Assembly: GCA_021186555.1 (NCBI GenBank)
Contig: JAJKFL010000237.1
Span: 43,570,483 to 43,634,482, forward strand
Length of the DNA: 64,000 nt
Reading direction: 5' to 3'
From: Reticulitermes speratus
Taxonomy: Eukaryota > Arthropoda > Insecta > Blattodea > Rhinotermitidae
Part shown: in pieces, positions 1-10,870 of the stretch
How the letters are laid out: each line of letters begins with the position of its first letter
How positions within the stretch are numbered: position 1 is the first letter of the stretch
Program-made: the position numbers and the translations under genes
The notes under the pieces: model-generated
What the model saw: the letters and a program-made list of their open reading frames with translations, nothing else
What the model was told of the DNA's origin: nothing
Databases searched by the model: none

Positions 1-1373
1 ACCTGTCAAAGTTGTGTTCAGTCACACATGTCTGACATATAGGTACTACTGAAGTCAATGCAATGACCTGTCAAAGTTGTGTTCAGTCACACATGTCTGA
101 CATATAGGTACTACTGAAGTCAATGCAATGACCTGTCAAAGTTGTGTTCAGTCACACATGTCTGACATATAGGTACTACTGAAGTCAGTGCAATGACCTG
201 TCAAAGTTGTGTTCAGTCACACATGTCTGACATATAGGTACTACTGAAGTCAATGCAATGACCTGTCAAAGTTGTGTTCAGTCACACATGTCTGACATAT
301 AGGTACTACTGAAGTCAATGCAGTGACCTGTCAAAGTTGTGTTCAGTCACACATGTCTGACATATAGGTACTACTGAAGTCAATGCAATGACCTGTCAAA
401 GTTGTGTTCAGTCACACATGTCTGACATATAGGTACTACTGAAGTCAATGCAATGACCTGTCAAAGTTGTGTTCAGTCACACATGTCTGACATATAGGTA
501 CTACTGAAGTCAATGCAATGACCTGTCAAAGTTGTGTTCAGTCACACATGTCTGACATATAGGTACTACTGAAGTCAGTGCAATGACCTGTCAAAGTTGT
601 GTTCAGTCACACATGTCTGACATATAGGTACTACTGAAGTCAATGCAATGACCTGTCAAAGTTGTGTTCAGTCACACATGTCTGACATATAGGTACTACT
701 GAAGTCAATGCAGTGACCTGTCAAAGTTGTGTTCAGTCACACATGTCTGACATATAGGTACTACTGAAGTCAATGCAATGACCTGTCAAAGTTGTGTTCA
801 GTCACACATGTCTGACATATAGGTACTACTGAAGTCAATGCAATGACCTGTCAAAGTTGTGTTCAGTCACACATGTCTGACATATAGGTACTACTGAAGT
901 CAATGCAGTGACCTGTCAAAGTTGTGTTCAGTCATACATGTCTGACATATAGGTACTACTGAAGTCAATGCAGTGACCTGTCAAAGCTGTCTTCAGTCAC
1001 ACATGTCTGACATATAGGTACTACTGAAGTCAATGCAGTGACCTGTCAAAGCTGTCTTCAGTCACACATGTCTGACATATAGGTACTACTGAAGTCAATG
1101 CAGTGACCTGTCAAAGCTGTCTTCAGTCGCACATGTCTGACATATAGGTACTACTGAAGTCAATGCAGTGACCTGTCAAAGTTGTGTTCAGTCACACATG
1201 TCTGACATATAGGTACTACTGAAGTCAATGCAGTGACCTGTCAAAGTTGTGTTCAGTCACACATGTCTGACATATAGGTACTACTGAAGTCAATGCAGTG
1301 ACCTGTCAAAGTTGTGTTCAGTCACACATGTCTGACATATAGGTAATACTGAAGTCAATGCAATGACCTGTCA
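1..1373. repeat. 65-bp satellite array, first block
   Basis: About 21 head-to-tail copies of a 65-bp unit that starts acctgtcaaagttgtgttca and ends gtcaatgca(a/g)tg. The array runs off the left edge of the window. Most copies are near identical; three neighbouring units (about 975-1165) share the variant gctgtcttcag. Each unit contains the small dyad atgtctgacat. The same family returns at 16388-18696, so it is a true satellite and not a local minisatellite. Confidence 0.97.
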
Positions 1374-1374
1374 T

Positions 1375-1533
1375 GATGCTATGTTCGTCCAACTCTCGCT
1401 TATCAGTGTCATCCAGCAAAAGAGGCGTCTTGTATTCTTTGCACCACACCTTCCGCGCTGTCCGACATACACTTTGCTGCACTGACACCGAATCTGACGG
1501 ACATTCACATCTAAGCCGTCGCTCACAAACCTC
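1375..1533 (-). mobile_element. Penelope-like GIY-YIG fragment, inverted arm
   Basis: The minus strand reads VRQIRCQCSKVYVGQRGR, which resembles the (L/V)YVGQTGR core of GIY-YIG endonuclease domains at the C-terminus of Penelope-like retroelements. It lies in inverted orientation to a related fragment at 1578-1830; the inner arms share acaaacctcag/ctgaggtttgt around a spacer of about 45 bp. The frame decays after the motif. Family assignment is from motif resemblance only. Confidence 0.5.
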
Positions 1534-1577
1534 AGCAACAGTACTGTTTCATATCCCAAACAGAAAAGAGTACAGTT

Positions 1578-1830
1578 TCTGAGGTTTGTCAAAGATGGCT
1601 TAGACGTGAAGGTCCGTCAGATTCTGTGTGAGCGCAGCAAATTGTATGTCGGACAGAGCAGAAGGACTATCGAGGTGAGGTCAAAGAACACAAGACACAC
1701 GCAAGACTGGATAAACCTGGCAAGCAGGCAGAGGCAGACAGGTCACAGCATCGACTTCAGTAGTATATATATATATCAGACAGAACATCATGACATATCG
1801 ACAGCCTCGTGAGGGAGGTATTCTGTTTAC
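1578..1830 (+). mobile_element. Penelope-like GIY-YIG fragment
   Basis: The plus strand reads KLYVGQSRRTIEVRSKNTRH and, further on, TGHSIDFSS. This is the order of motifs in the GIY-YIG nuclease of Penelope-like elements (YVGQTGRTIE...H...TGH.IDF). Several residues are altered, and the downstream coding is frameshifted near 1805. A hammerhead-like core follows directly at 1831. It is a degraded 3' end of the element and not a working gene. Confidence 0.55.
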
Positions 1831-1862
1831 CTGATGACGAGAAGAGAGATTGTTCTTGAAAC
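1831..1862 (+). ncRNA. Hammerhead-like core, incomplete
   Basis: CTGATGA (1831-1837) and GAAAC (1858-1862) are separated by a segment whose ends, gagaa and ttctt, can pair weakly. This matches the order CUGANGA-stem II-GAAA. No stem I pairing is visible around it. Its place just after a GIY-YIG fragment fits the known presence of hammerheads in Penelope-like terminal repeats. It is probably a relic. Confidence 0.35.
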
Positions 1863-2523
1863 GTTGGTTTACCGGTCGTTCAACACTGACGAGGCTGCTA
1901 GCCCAAGAAACTTGTATTGAATCATGTTCACCTTCAGGCATTTGTCGCTGCCGGTGTTCTGTTTTTGTAGCTGCAACTGCTGACTGTAATCCTACATGCA
2001 TATGCAGGACCACAGTTAGCTTCTCCTGGTGTCTATGGCCTCCTGCGAACATATAGGCACAAGTCAGTGAAAGCTGAATGTGACTGAAAGGTTTGAAGAA
2101 GTTAAGCATAGAGGAACGTGTGGCTGCAACAAGAGGCTAGATAAAGTAGACCGCAGAACTGCTTTATGACTGGTGGGCCAGCACATTGTTTTAACTGTTA
2201 CAGAGCTTGAAGTTAGTTACTTGCAGGATTGCAGTTTGTAAAATATTGGAAATGTGAATATGTTGATGAAGTAAAAGAAAGAGATTAAAGGAAGGACAAG
2301 AAGAAGCCTTTTGTCACAGCTACATGATACACTTTTGTACAGATATTAATAGCTTCTTAACATGAAAAATAAGCACTCATTTGTGCTCTAAATGGACGTA
2401 AAGTTATATCAGTATGCATTAGGCGTTAATTTTGTATCATGTTTATTTATTTATAATTGTGTAAATGCAGGCTCAAACAAATATGTGGCGCCCAATGATT
2501 TCAAAACTGTCAGATTGTCTTAC
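1863..2523. other. No recognisable feature (downstream intron?)
   Basis: Unique-looking AT-rich sequence follows the Penelope-like remnant. I see no exon for the part of the RhoGEF after exon D and no tandem repeat. If the gene continued on the minus strand, this would be the intron after exon D. The satellite begins beyond it. Confidence 0.4.
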
Positions 2524-2661
2524 CGAGTTGATGATCTCAATGTGCTTTAGAATCATCCGTTGAGCCTGGATGATCAGCTCCCTGCTGTCGTCTTGAGGCG
2601 CTGTCAGGTCGTAGACCCGCCCAAGCAGCAGTGGATATCAGGTAATCCTCTGCATGGGTAC
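2524..2661 (-). pseudogene. RhoGEF (DH) domain exon D with premature TGA
   Basis: This 138-bp, phase 0/0 exon is bounded by a cag acceptor and a gtaag donor. It starts VPMQRIT, then TGA (2640-2638), then YPLLLGRVYDLT, and ends MILKHIEIINS. The motif VP(V/M)QRI(T)(R/K)YPLLL is the hallmark of conserved region 3 of Dbl-homology (RhoGEF) domains, which catalyse GDP/GTP exchange on Rho-family GTPases. The stop stands exactly where the family has Arg/Lys, so CGA to TGA explains it. The exon joins exon B (3664-3786) in phase: B ends SFLL and D opens VPMQR, as in intact DH domains. The RhoGEF subfamily is not assigned. With the second stop in exon A this looks like a dead copy, though sequencing error or a segregating null allele is possible. 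Confidence 0.85.
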
Positions 2662-3389
2662 CTGTGCAGAGAAGTCGACGTTATATACAGCTGTCCGCTG
2701 AACAATAGGTTCGTTCGTAAAAATAGAAGACTGACGCTCACTCAAAACAAGCACCCCAAACCTTGCCAAATTTGTTCTGAACCTAATGTGCCCCGAACTG
2801 TAGCGGAAACAGATAAACTGAACGAAAGCCACGATATGTTATTCAGTACAGCCACCTGCATTATGGGACTGGTGACTGAGGAAGCCAGTTTCGATTTAGG
2901 TAAGCGCTAGCGACTTTCTATTCTCCAAAATATCAAGACTGAACTCTCGGGCCTACACAGTTTCCCACTGAATGCATACTCGTCTGAGGGAGGAGGGGTT
3001 CAAATAGCTTACGCATGAAACTGATAATTCAACTCTGTCTTGTGCCGAGGTTATGAATGCATGGATGTATACCTCAACCCCCAAAACAGTCTGGAGATTC
3101 TAACTAATGTTTTAAGGAAATTTACAAAAAGACAGTCTTCGAAATCGAATATAAATGTGGCACGATCTAACACTTTTCACTGCATGTCAATCCACTCAAG
3201 TGTAGAAGAGATAGGTATAAAAAAGATAGCTATACTTAGCTTTGTAAAGCTCCAAAATATATTGAGGTATCTCTGCTCTGGAATTATGTTCCAGAACACA
3301 ATGTTTTCTACAATCACCACGTTTAAAGAAACTAACTGATTTTGAAATAAAATGACAGAGCACTAAATTTGTGTTTCTGTTGTAACATG
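2662..3389. other. Intron between exons B1 and D
   Basis: No coding signal. Around 3034-3085 there is a short remnant (gtgccgaggttatgaatgca, then cctcaaccccc) that resembles the tail of the SINE-like element at 7081-7325. The rest is AT-rich and unassigned. Confidence 0.4.
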
Positions 3390-4305
3390 TGTAGTTGACA
3401 TGCCCATCACATACTTATTCTCACTCCTTCATTACTAATTTTGCAAAACCTAATGTTACTTCTCATAACTCTGCAGTTGAAACATTTTAATATTATCCTC
3501 ACATCTGCGGCTCTTTTCGCTCTTTTGTCTATGAGATTCCGAATCACAGTCTGTTAGTATTTCCAAGTTAAGTTCTAACTGTCAAGTATCCACTCAGCCC
3601 ATCTGTGCAAACAGCTAATTGGCAACAGTCTCAAAGTGACATTAACACAACGAAATGACTTACCAAGAGGAACGATTTTAGGTCAAGGCGCCTCAGCAGT
3701 ACGTTCTGCATCTGCGACTGACCTAAGAAGTTGCGCAGTTTCTTCTTCTGTCTGCGCAGATCGCTTAAGAGAACGGCAGCTGCTCTCTGTGAGACACAAA
3801 AAAAAAGGTTATAGAGCTCTGATCGACTGGAGAGGTATAAACGGGTGGGGCGGGCACAGTGGTTGCCACGCCCGCCCATAAGTTACAAGTGCACGTACAG
3901 TACGAGCTACTGTTACTGCATTTACTGTAACTGTAATGGAGCTTGTTACATGTGTTGTCACTGCGTGGTGTGGTTGAAGTATGTCGTTTTGAGAGTACGG
4001 ACGTTTAGTAGGAACCTGTTGCTTCCATCCTCAGGATATGGTACCGTTCTACTTTAAAGATGGAAGCAGCAATTCCCTTCGAAGTGTTGGTGCCTGTACA
4101 CCAGCGTTCTTTGCGTCAGACAACAGCAGGCCGTGGCAGTCTGCAATGTCACAACACTCATTGTTGCAACAACGTGACAGTGGGCAAGACATTGCGTATA
4201 GAAGCTGACAGTGAGTGACGGGGCCATGACATAGACTGCAGTCAGTGCTTTACAGTCATAGAACATGTGATAAAATGTGACTTGTGACCGCCATTTATCT
4301 AGTCA
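3390..4305. repeat. Exon-bearing duplicated unit, diverged copy 1
   Basis: This stretch aligns along its length with 7690-8525 and 20845-21665. Shared landmarks are ttttgcaaaac, the exon B region, gggtggggcgggcacagtgg, and cagtcatagaacatgtgata. It is clearly more diverged than the other two copies are from each other and carries an extra segment near 3950-4020. It marks an older duplication of part of the RhoGEF locus. Confidence 0.85.
3664..3786 (-). pseudogene. RhoGEF (DH) domain exon B, copy 1
   Basis: The exon is 123 bp (41 codons), phase 0/0, with acceptor ctcacag and donor gtaag. It is fully open and reads RAAAVLLSDLRRQKKKL, later NVLLRRLDLKSFLL. This is the DH segment between the helix ending YC.RQ (end of exon A) and the VP.QR motif (start of exon D). 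Phases on both sides agree, so C2-A1-B1-D form one splice-compatible series on the minus strand. This exon itself shows no lesion, but its neighbours A1 and D each contain a stop. Confidence 0.8.
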
Positions 4306-4690
4306 GTGATGAATGTTACGATTTGATGTCGCCTGTTGTTTTATGGAACTGCATTTATGTATTTCATTGTTGGTTATTTAAAGATGTCTAAAACTGAGAC
4401 TGTATTGGTGTGAAATGGTAGGATTATCAGTGAAAGGCGAATTGGAAAGAATTTGGAAGTACTGCCAGAGCATGACATTCTTCCTTTACTCCAGACTCAA
4501 TTTTGTTGCAACTTTAAATATTCATTTGGGATTAAAATCCTTATAATATTTAGCACCATGCATGTGGTATAATGATCTGAATCACCCTGTAGAACAGTAG
4601 AAAGGCCACGTTACCTTACTGTTCTTCGAACACACCCCCTGCACTAAGTGCAGTCTGCATGTCCCTCTACATCAGTTTCCAACCACTTAC
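4306..4690. other. Intron between exons A1 and B1
   Basis: AT-rich, without coding signal. It lies between the donor of exon A1 and the duplicated unit that holds B1. Confidence 0.5.
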
Positions 4691-5056
4691 CTGTCGTGTG
4701 CAGTAACCGTGGAAGGCCGGAAACATCGTCGTTGCTTCGAGGAACAATTGCCCGATGTTAACCGACAGCAGGTCGGTGTCTCCGGCCTCTAGTGCCGCTT
4801 TCTTGGCACCCTGCAGTTTCTGCAGGAAGGCGTCGTTTTCATCCATGAGCTGCTCTAAATTGAGGAAGACACCGTCGAGGTGGCGACGTCTGAGGAGGCC
4901 TAACTTGACGATCGGCGTGTAGATCTCCTCCACGACGACCCTGAAGTCTCTGCCGAAGGACTCCTCCGTGTTCAGTATCTAGATGATGCAGGCCTTCCTG
5001 GCGGCAGTTCTCTTGTCGCTCGCCGGAGGCGCAACAATCGCAGCACTTCCGGTGGT
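4691..5056 (-). pseudogene. RhoGEF (DH) domain exon A with premature TAG
   Basis: The exon is 366 bp (122 codons), phase 0/0. The acceptor is ttgctgttccgcag and the donor cag|gtaagtgg. It encodes the first half of a Dbl-homology domain: a lead of about 25 residues with KRTAARKACII, then TAG (4981-4979), then ILNTEESFGRDFRVVVEEIY, PIVKLGLLRRRHLDGVFLNL, and finally LFLEATTMFPAFHGYCTRQ. TEESF.RD is conserved region 1 of RhoGEFs. The stop is codon 26 of the exon and would be Gln (CAG) with one C-to-T change. GC content is clearly higher than in the flanking introns, as expected for formerly coding DNA. RhoGEFs activate Rho GTPases and act in cytoskeletal control; this copy cannot make the domain unless the stop is an error or is edited. 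Confidence 0.88.
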
Positions 5057-5493
5057 CTGCGGAACAGCAAGAATATCGACAGTCAGTTTACAATAATTCA
5101 TCGTCCTGTGTTCCCCCCCCCCCAAATTCTGAAGGTTAAAATAGTGAATATTTGCATCTGTAAACAGTATTTGTACAGCAGTCATGTGTTCAGTCTCAGG
5201 CAGTTCATGTGCTCAGTTCTCAAGCTTCAGTATAAACATATGTTGTGCTGCAAAACAGGACATACGGCAATACTGAAGTCATGTGGTTTGTTAGGCCGTG
5301 CCGTTCGGTCAGCAGCTAGCTTACTGCGACAGCCTCAAATTGTGTACAGCGCTTTGGGACAATAGACAGACAGTAGTGTGGGTCAGAAACTAGAACAGGA
5401 AAGACGAGGAACAGAGGGAGAAGAGGAAAGAGAAGATTAAGAATAAGAAGACGAGATACATAAAGTGTCTTCATGTCACGTGTGAGCTGACGT
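5057..5493. other. Intron upstream of exon A1
   Basis: It includes the polypyrimidine tract and acceptor of exon A1 on the minus strand and a C homopolymer near 5108-5118. No other feature is seen. It ends at the left breakpoint of the 5.5-kb duplication. Confidence 0.4.
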
Positions 5494-6827
5494 TGGCACA
5501 AGGTCATTGACGAAGATATCGGTATTGTTGTATATGACCGTGTTGACTGGTACTTTTTACTGACTATTCGGAGGAGATCGTTTCCTCCATCTTCAGGGTA
5601 TTCAAATAAGAACTTTAGTTTCAGGTTATTATTCTTCATCTACCTTAAAGATAGTGGCAACATGCTCCTCCTAAACGTCTGTAACAAGTTACCAATCAAC
5701 ACGATGTCACACCGCACAAGACCGCTAGCTTCATTTCCTTATTGCCGGAATACACGCAGACTGCAGGTCACAAAACCACGACACCACAAACCAAAGACAA
5801 GTCCTTCCTCTTGGCTAACTAATAAACTAATTATTTAAGACTAATTATCACCTAACTCTCTGTGATAGTAGTTACTGCGATGTTCAACGAACTGCCCACC
5901 TTACATGGAACAAAAGTTTCATTAGCACATTCCTGGCGAGATGAATCTAATACAGACCGTCTAATATATTTTAAATACCCATTTCAATATTATCCTGTCA
6001 TCTTGGTCTAGGTATTAAGTTGTTTATTCTCTTCTCTGCAGGTCAGTTTTGTGTGCGACCTGCCTACTTAAGTGCATAACTTTGTGCTTAGTTGAACAAA
6101 TATATTGACACCAGCACAACGCAGTACATATTAGCTCTGCTCTATACGTAACATCAGTTGTTCAACTATTTCCTGTACACGTTCCAATTTCATGTGGTCA
6201 TATGTACGAGGCGCATTGTTTTGATATAAGTATTATGCAGTAACTTAAATGTGAAACGTAACGGAGCAACTACTGTTCTTGATAAAACAAAATTAACCTT
6301 ATGTAGTGATGATGTTATTATATTTGGTTTTTTATCCGTTTTTCGTGATATTTTGTGACGAGTGGGGTTTGGAAAGTACAGTGATATCACATTATCTGGC
6401 CATAATCTGTTGTCACTTCCTGCTGGCTTGCTTATCGTATTAACATAAAACACATTGTCCCTGACTCGCCACAAATTTGAACAACCAATGCAAATGACAA
6501 ACGATATATTGTTCACAAAAAATAACGCCCCCATGTAAGGTATCGACATGTGTGTTAAGTTCGCGTATATGCTACATTGCTATCCGCTTTTTCTGTACGA
6601 TGAAAGACCGTGCCAATGAAATGTATTCAGATCGTGACACTGTAAATCCGTCCTATACGGCACACGAAGTCCTCTGATTTCAAGGACCCTATGTTACTAG
6701 ATCCAAAGTACTAGTGCTGTGCTCAGGACCGCACGTCTGCAGTTGTGATGCAAGACCACGCACGTTAAATAGCGGTCAGACAGACCAAATGATATTAAAT
6801 TACACGTGTTCAAGCTGTGTCACATAC

Positions 6828-6994
6828 CTCTTTCTCCAGGGCCCGGTCAGACTGCGCGCTCACATGTCGCCGGTGCTCCTCGGTGCTGATGTTAGATGTC
6901 GTGAATAAGGAGCCAGCACCTTGTAGTCCTCCAGGTAATATCTCTAGCTGTTATGTTCATTCTGTGTCTTCTGCTTTTGTAATATCTCTAGGCC
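6828..6994 (-). pseudogene. Putative RhoGEF-locus exon C, copy 2, with 44-bp insertion
   Basis: Without the insertion at 6947-6990 the exon is 123 bp (41 codons). It would read LEILPGGLQGAGSLFTTSN, then STEEHRRHVSAQSDRALEKE, with acceptor tttttatcag and donor gtatgtg in phase 0. It lies upstream of exon A1 on the minus strand and joins it in phase, so it may be the exon just before the DH domain. I do not recognise the peptide; the call rests on open frame, splice signals, phase and conservation in the second copy at 20012-20135. The insertion shifts the frame unless the new cataacag inside it is used as acceptor. Confidence 0.45.
6935..6990. repeat. 44-bp insertion flanked by a 12-bp direct repeat
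   Basis: The sequence gtaatatctcta occurs at 6935-6946 and again at 6979-6990. The right duplication copy has it once and lacks the 44 bp between. The structure suits a target-site duplication plus short filler, or template-slippage repair. It interrupts putative exon C2. Confidence 0.7.
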
Positions 6995-7080
6995 CTGATA
7001 AAAATAACACAGGTTAATACTGCTGAAACTTGCAGAAGGACACAGACACCTTTAAGGTGGTATTTAAAACCAATTTACTT

Positions 7081-7325
7081 GCTTAAGGCTAAGGGCTGGA
7101 TCACCTGGGTTCAATTCTCAAGAGGGGTAAAGGTTTGCATTTTGTACTGCGACATCCACACCGGCTGTGGGCCAACCAAGCGTCCTCCTATTCAGTACCA
7201 TCGGGGGTCTTGTCTCGGGACTAAAGCGACAAAGACGTGAAGCTGAATACTTAAGTACGTCAGGTACCGAGGTTAAGAATGCATAAAGCTACACCTCCAC
7301 TACCCCAGATTCTGTCGTTGCGTTA
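7081..7325 (+). mobile_element. SINE-like element, family 2 (left copy)
   Basis: It has gggctggatcacctgggttc followed by aattctc (B-box-like), then acatccacaccggctgtggg, a cgtcctcctattcagtacca block, and the tail gaatgcataaagctacacct. Related, diverged blocks occur at 20216-20440 (duplicate), 31370-31640 (minus) and 60528-60990 (plus), so it is an interspersed repeat. Family identity is not known to me. Confidence 0.45.
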
Positions 7326-7689
7326 CTTGTAAAAGTACAGACAAGTTTACATTTACCTTTATATGTACCTGGCAAAGTTGTCCATTAAGTTTAACTGCAG
7401 TTTATAGTTGTGAAATTTAAAATATAAATATTTATATCAAATTATCAGCTTTTCTATAAACTATATACCATATATATATAAAATAAACATTATTGCAATA
7501 AACACCAAATTCCTTCTGTTCATTCGGCCCCTAAGGCATACTTCAACAATTCACCATGTTTAAAAAGCTTTCCAGATGTCCAATGTGTAGAGGTCTGACA
7601 CAGCTGGGTGCTGGGCACATGACACAGGTTCGTGTCATCTGATGACATGACCCGAGTGCTGACCACACAACTGAGGTCATTATCTGTGG

Positions 7690-8525
7690 AAACTGCACAA
7701 AGGCAGTTGCAATGCCCGTCACACACTTCTACACACTCTTACATTATTCATTTTGCAAAACATAATGTCATTTCGCATAATTCTACAGTTGAAACATTTT
7801 AATATTATTCTCGCATCTGCGGCTCTCTTTCGTAACGGTTTTCTTTTTTCAGATTCCGAATCACAGTCTGTTAGCATTTCCAAGTTAAGTTCTAACTGTC
7901 CAGTAACCACTCAGCCCATATCTGCAAACAGCTAATTGGCAACAGTCTCAAAGTGACATTAACATAATGAAATGACTTACCAAGAGGAACGACTTTACGT
8001 CAAGGCACCTCAGCAGTACGTTGTCCGTCTGCATCTGCTCTAAGAACTTGAGCAGTTTCTTCTTGTGTTTGCGCAGTTTGTTCAATGTGCTCCCTGTGAG
8101 ACACAAAAAAAAAAGGTTATAGAGCTCTAATCGACTGGAGAGGTCTAAACGGGTGGGGCGGGCACAGTGGTTACCACGCCCACCCAGAAGTTACAAGTGC
8201 ACGTACAGTACGAGCTACTGTTACTGCATTTACTGTAACTGTAATGCAGTTTGTTACACGATCCTGCTGCCTCCAACCTCAGGATATGAGACCGTTCTAC
8301 CTTGAAGATGGAAGCAGCAATTCCCTTCGAAGTGTTGGTGCCTATACACCAGCGTTCTTTGCGTCAGATGACAGAAGGCCGTGGCTGTCTGCCATGTCAC
8401 AACACTCAATGTTGCAACAACGTGACAGTGGGCAAGACATTGCGTATAGAAGCAGTCAGTCAGTGACGGGGCCATGACATAGACTGCAGTCAGTGCTTTA
8501 CAGTCATAGAACATGTGATAAAATG
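7690..8525. repeat. Exon-bearing duplicated unit, copy 2
   Basis: Counterpart of 3390-4305 and 20845-21665. It carries exon B2 and ends just short of the partial exon A2, so the order A-B on the minus strand is kept in each unit. Confidence 0.85.
7981..8093 (-). pseudogene. RhoGEF exon B, copy 2
   Basis: The exon is 113 bp between ctcacag and gtaag. In the frame set by its 3' end it reads STLNKLRKHKKKLLKFLEQM, later VLLRCLDVKSFLL, without stops. The length is 2 modulo 3, so it cannot join a phase-0 exon A in frame; it would need a preceding exon with one overhanging base. Exon C3 (20012-20135) ends that way, but it lies 12 kb upstream. Compared with copy 3 it lacks 9 bp near the acceptor, which keeps the frame. 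Confidence 0.7.
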
Positions 8526-8565
8526 TGACTTGTGACCACCACTTTTCTAGTCACTATTATACTAC

Positions 8566-8695
8566 AGTTTTGTAGGAAGGCGGCATTGTGAACAAGGAGT
8601 TCTTCGGCATTCAAGAAGATGGGACGAGGTGTTGGCTTTTCAGGTGTCTGACTTGAGGATCGGCATTTCTAATCTTCTCTATGATAACTTCACAC
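8566..8695 (-). pseudogene. Degraded partial RhoGEF exon A, copy 2
   Basis: The minus strand holds EVIIEKI, then a frame change into PILK, an in-frame TGA, SQHLVP, another frame change, and FLNAEELLVHNAAFLQN. These line up in order with VVVEEIYTPIVK...RHLDGVFLNLEQLMDENDAFLQK of exon A1. The second half of the exon is missing. It sits about 0.5 kb upstream of exon B2, as A1 does of B1. It is clearly non-functional. Confidence 0.7.
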
Positions 8696-10564
8696 TTATA
8701 AAATACTTACCAGAACTGATGCCACAGTTTGGTTTTGTCTTTAGCAAAATCAAGTTAAAATCAAGCCTCTAGTGTAGCCTCTGTTAATTAAGTGATACAC
8801 CACTTCACCTATCGTAATTATCTAAATTCAGAGTCTTCACTCTGACTCAACTCCGATGTAATTACGTCTGAAAATTTAAACAGTTCATTAACTTCCTTTT
8901 GCAAACCAAGTGAAACCACATTCAGGCAAGGTGCTTTGCACACAACTGTGAACAAACAAAACACAACAGTATACATTTTTTGTATTTTACAGCAATAGCT
9001 ACGTCCCACTTGGTCACTCGACCCCCAAGCTGCTGAAGATAGGGGGTCTAAATCGCTATGGCACAGCAACATTATACATTCCTTTACATCAAAATGAAAT
9101 CGAATACAATGAAGGCATAAGTTAACCTTACAAAACTAACTTCACTGTTACCTGTTAAAAACACCAGGCTTCGTTCTTTATAAACGTATTACTCTTTATT
9201 TCAAAGAACACACCACATCCGACCTTTTCATATTTTATACCAAAGACACATACCTAACGCATCCTTCCCTATCAAAGATGGCGTTGTCAATCCTTGACAA
9301 ACACGGATAAGAGCACGTTCAGGCGAACCGCGTCATGGATTACAGGTTACAGATTAAACCTTTGAAGAACAATGGTAAACATATCCACAACACTCGTTTA
9401 TCATTAAGGAACTCTACGTTTTTCGTATGATCCTTACACTACACAAAGGTTACTTCCAAGTATAGCATTAATTGGTGACTGTTTTATATCATTCACACAT
9501 CTGTGAGACTGAATTGTATGTATTGTCTTCTCCTGCCATCTTGTATCTACCGGTTGAACTCTCAGAGTAGTGACGCCACCTGCCATCTGGTGGCGGTTCG
9601 TGCAACTCCAACTTGGAAGTGTCAAGAGCACAGATTATCTAGTACCCCAAGTGGTTCTAAAGTTGCTATAGTATACATAAAATATATTTAATAATCGAAT
9701 GTTACTTATTTTAATCATATTTTAAGTAGATAACGATGAACTGTATATATTTTTAATACGTAACATTAAAGAATTCACATATACGAGTATTCTCTATAGA
9801 TTTCTTTCCTAGGATTAGAAAAATTGCTCTCCGACTAATTTCCCTTTTCTCGTTTCCTATTGTCCATTCCTTTAACAATTTCGACAAATATTACATTTTA
9901 TTAGCTACGAAAGTAAAGCAATTTCTCCTCAACACTCACACATGCCAGTTATGTCACCAGTCGCCGTGCACACCTCAGTTTACTGGCACCACATTTCCAG
10001 TCATTCCAGTGACCCATTAGTGCCCAAGAGCCGCCCTGGCACGTACACTGTCCAGTTTTGCCAGTGCACTGCTGCTAACGTCCTGCTCACTCTGTCCATA
10101 CTTGTGTTTCCTCTTTAGTAGTTTATAATTTTTATTTGGATCTTTTTCAAATAAACTGTGCGGTAAGTACTGTAATCACACAACTTACCCTCCCCTTTCA
10201 GCCTTCATTTAGTATAACTGCTAATTCGCCAGACACAGCTGGCATGTATAAGTTTTCATAATATTTCTCTCTGTTTCCTATATAACCCGTGACAGTCCAC
10301 CTCTACTAAAATTTAGTGCCCTTGTATATTGCCGGTTATATTTCACTGCGTTGTATTCCGAGTTCAGTTTTTAATAAATGGCCCCCTGATATCTCCTTTT
10401 ACTAGCGGGCCCAAAATTATTCTATATTATAACTCCTGGAATACCAGTCTTTAAACTGCACACAATTATCAAGGGTTTAAAATTGTGTGTTGAATCACTA
10501 TGATATTAATTTAGCTCGAAAACACGAATTCCAGATAGCATAACACTTTTAACCCTGGCAAAGG
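8696..10564. other. Unannotated part of the left duplication
   Basis: AT-rich sequence shared with 21837-23697. I see no exon, tandem repeat or named transposon. A block near 9545-9640 (cgccacctgccatctggtgg) looks like interspersed-repeat material but cannot be assigned. Confidence 0.35.
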
Positions 10565-10870
10565 GTCCACGCCGTGGCGCAGTTGGTTGAGGCAGTGCGC
10601 TACAAGCAGGAAGGTTGCGGGTTCGATTCCCAATGGTGTCATTGACATAATCCTTTCGGTCGCACTATGGCCCTGGGGTCAACTCCGCATCTAACAGAAA
10701 TGAGTACCAGGAATATTTCCTGGGGGGGGGGTAAAGGCGGTATGTGCGTAAGGCTGACAAACTTACCACCTTCATGTGCCGATTGTCTATAAATCTGGGA
10801 GCCTCAACCTCCCGGAACCCTAAAGGTCTGTCCAGGTCTGTAATCGGATTGCTTTGCTCTTTACCCAGAC
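10565..10870 (+). mobile_element. tRNA-derived SINE
   Basis: The head has an A box (tggcgcagttgg) and a B box (gggttcgattcc at 10619-10630), followed by a body with a G homopolymer, accttcatgtgccgattg, and a tail ending gctctttaccc. Further copies lie at 23698-24006 (duplicate), 29345-29635 (minus) and 37653-37953 (minus). The latter two have target-site duplications. An intact tRNA gene is excluded by the long body and imperfect cloverleaf. Confidence 0.85.

Noticed and set aside
3631..3881. Plus-strand frame over exon B1
   Set aside because: It is the antisense shadow of the RhoGEF exon; splice signals and domain similarity are on the minus strand.
10565..10640. tRNA gene
   Set aside because: A and B boxes are present but the sequence continues for 230 bp of shared body and recurs at four places, so it is a SINE head.
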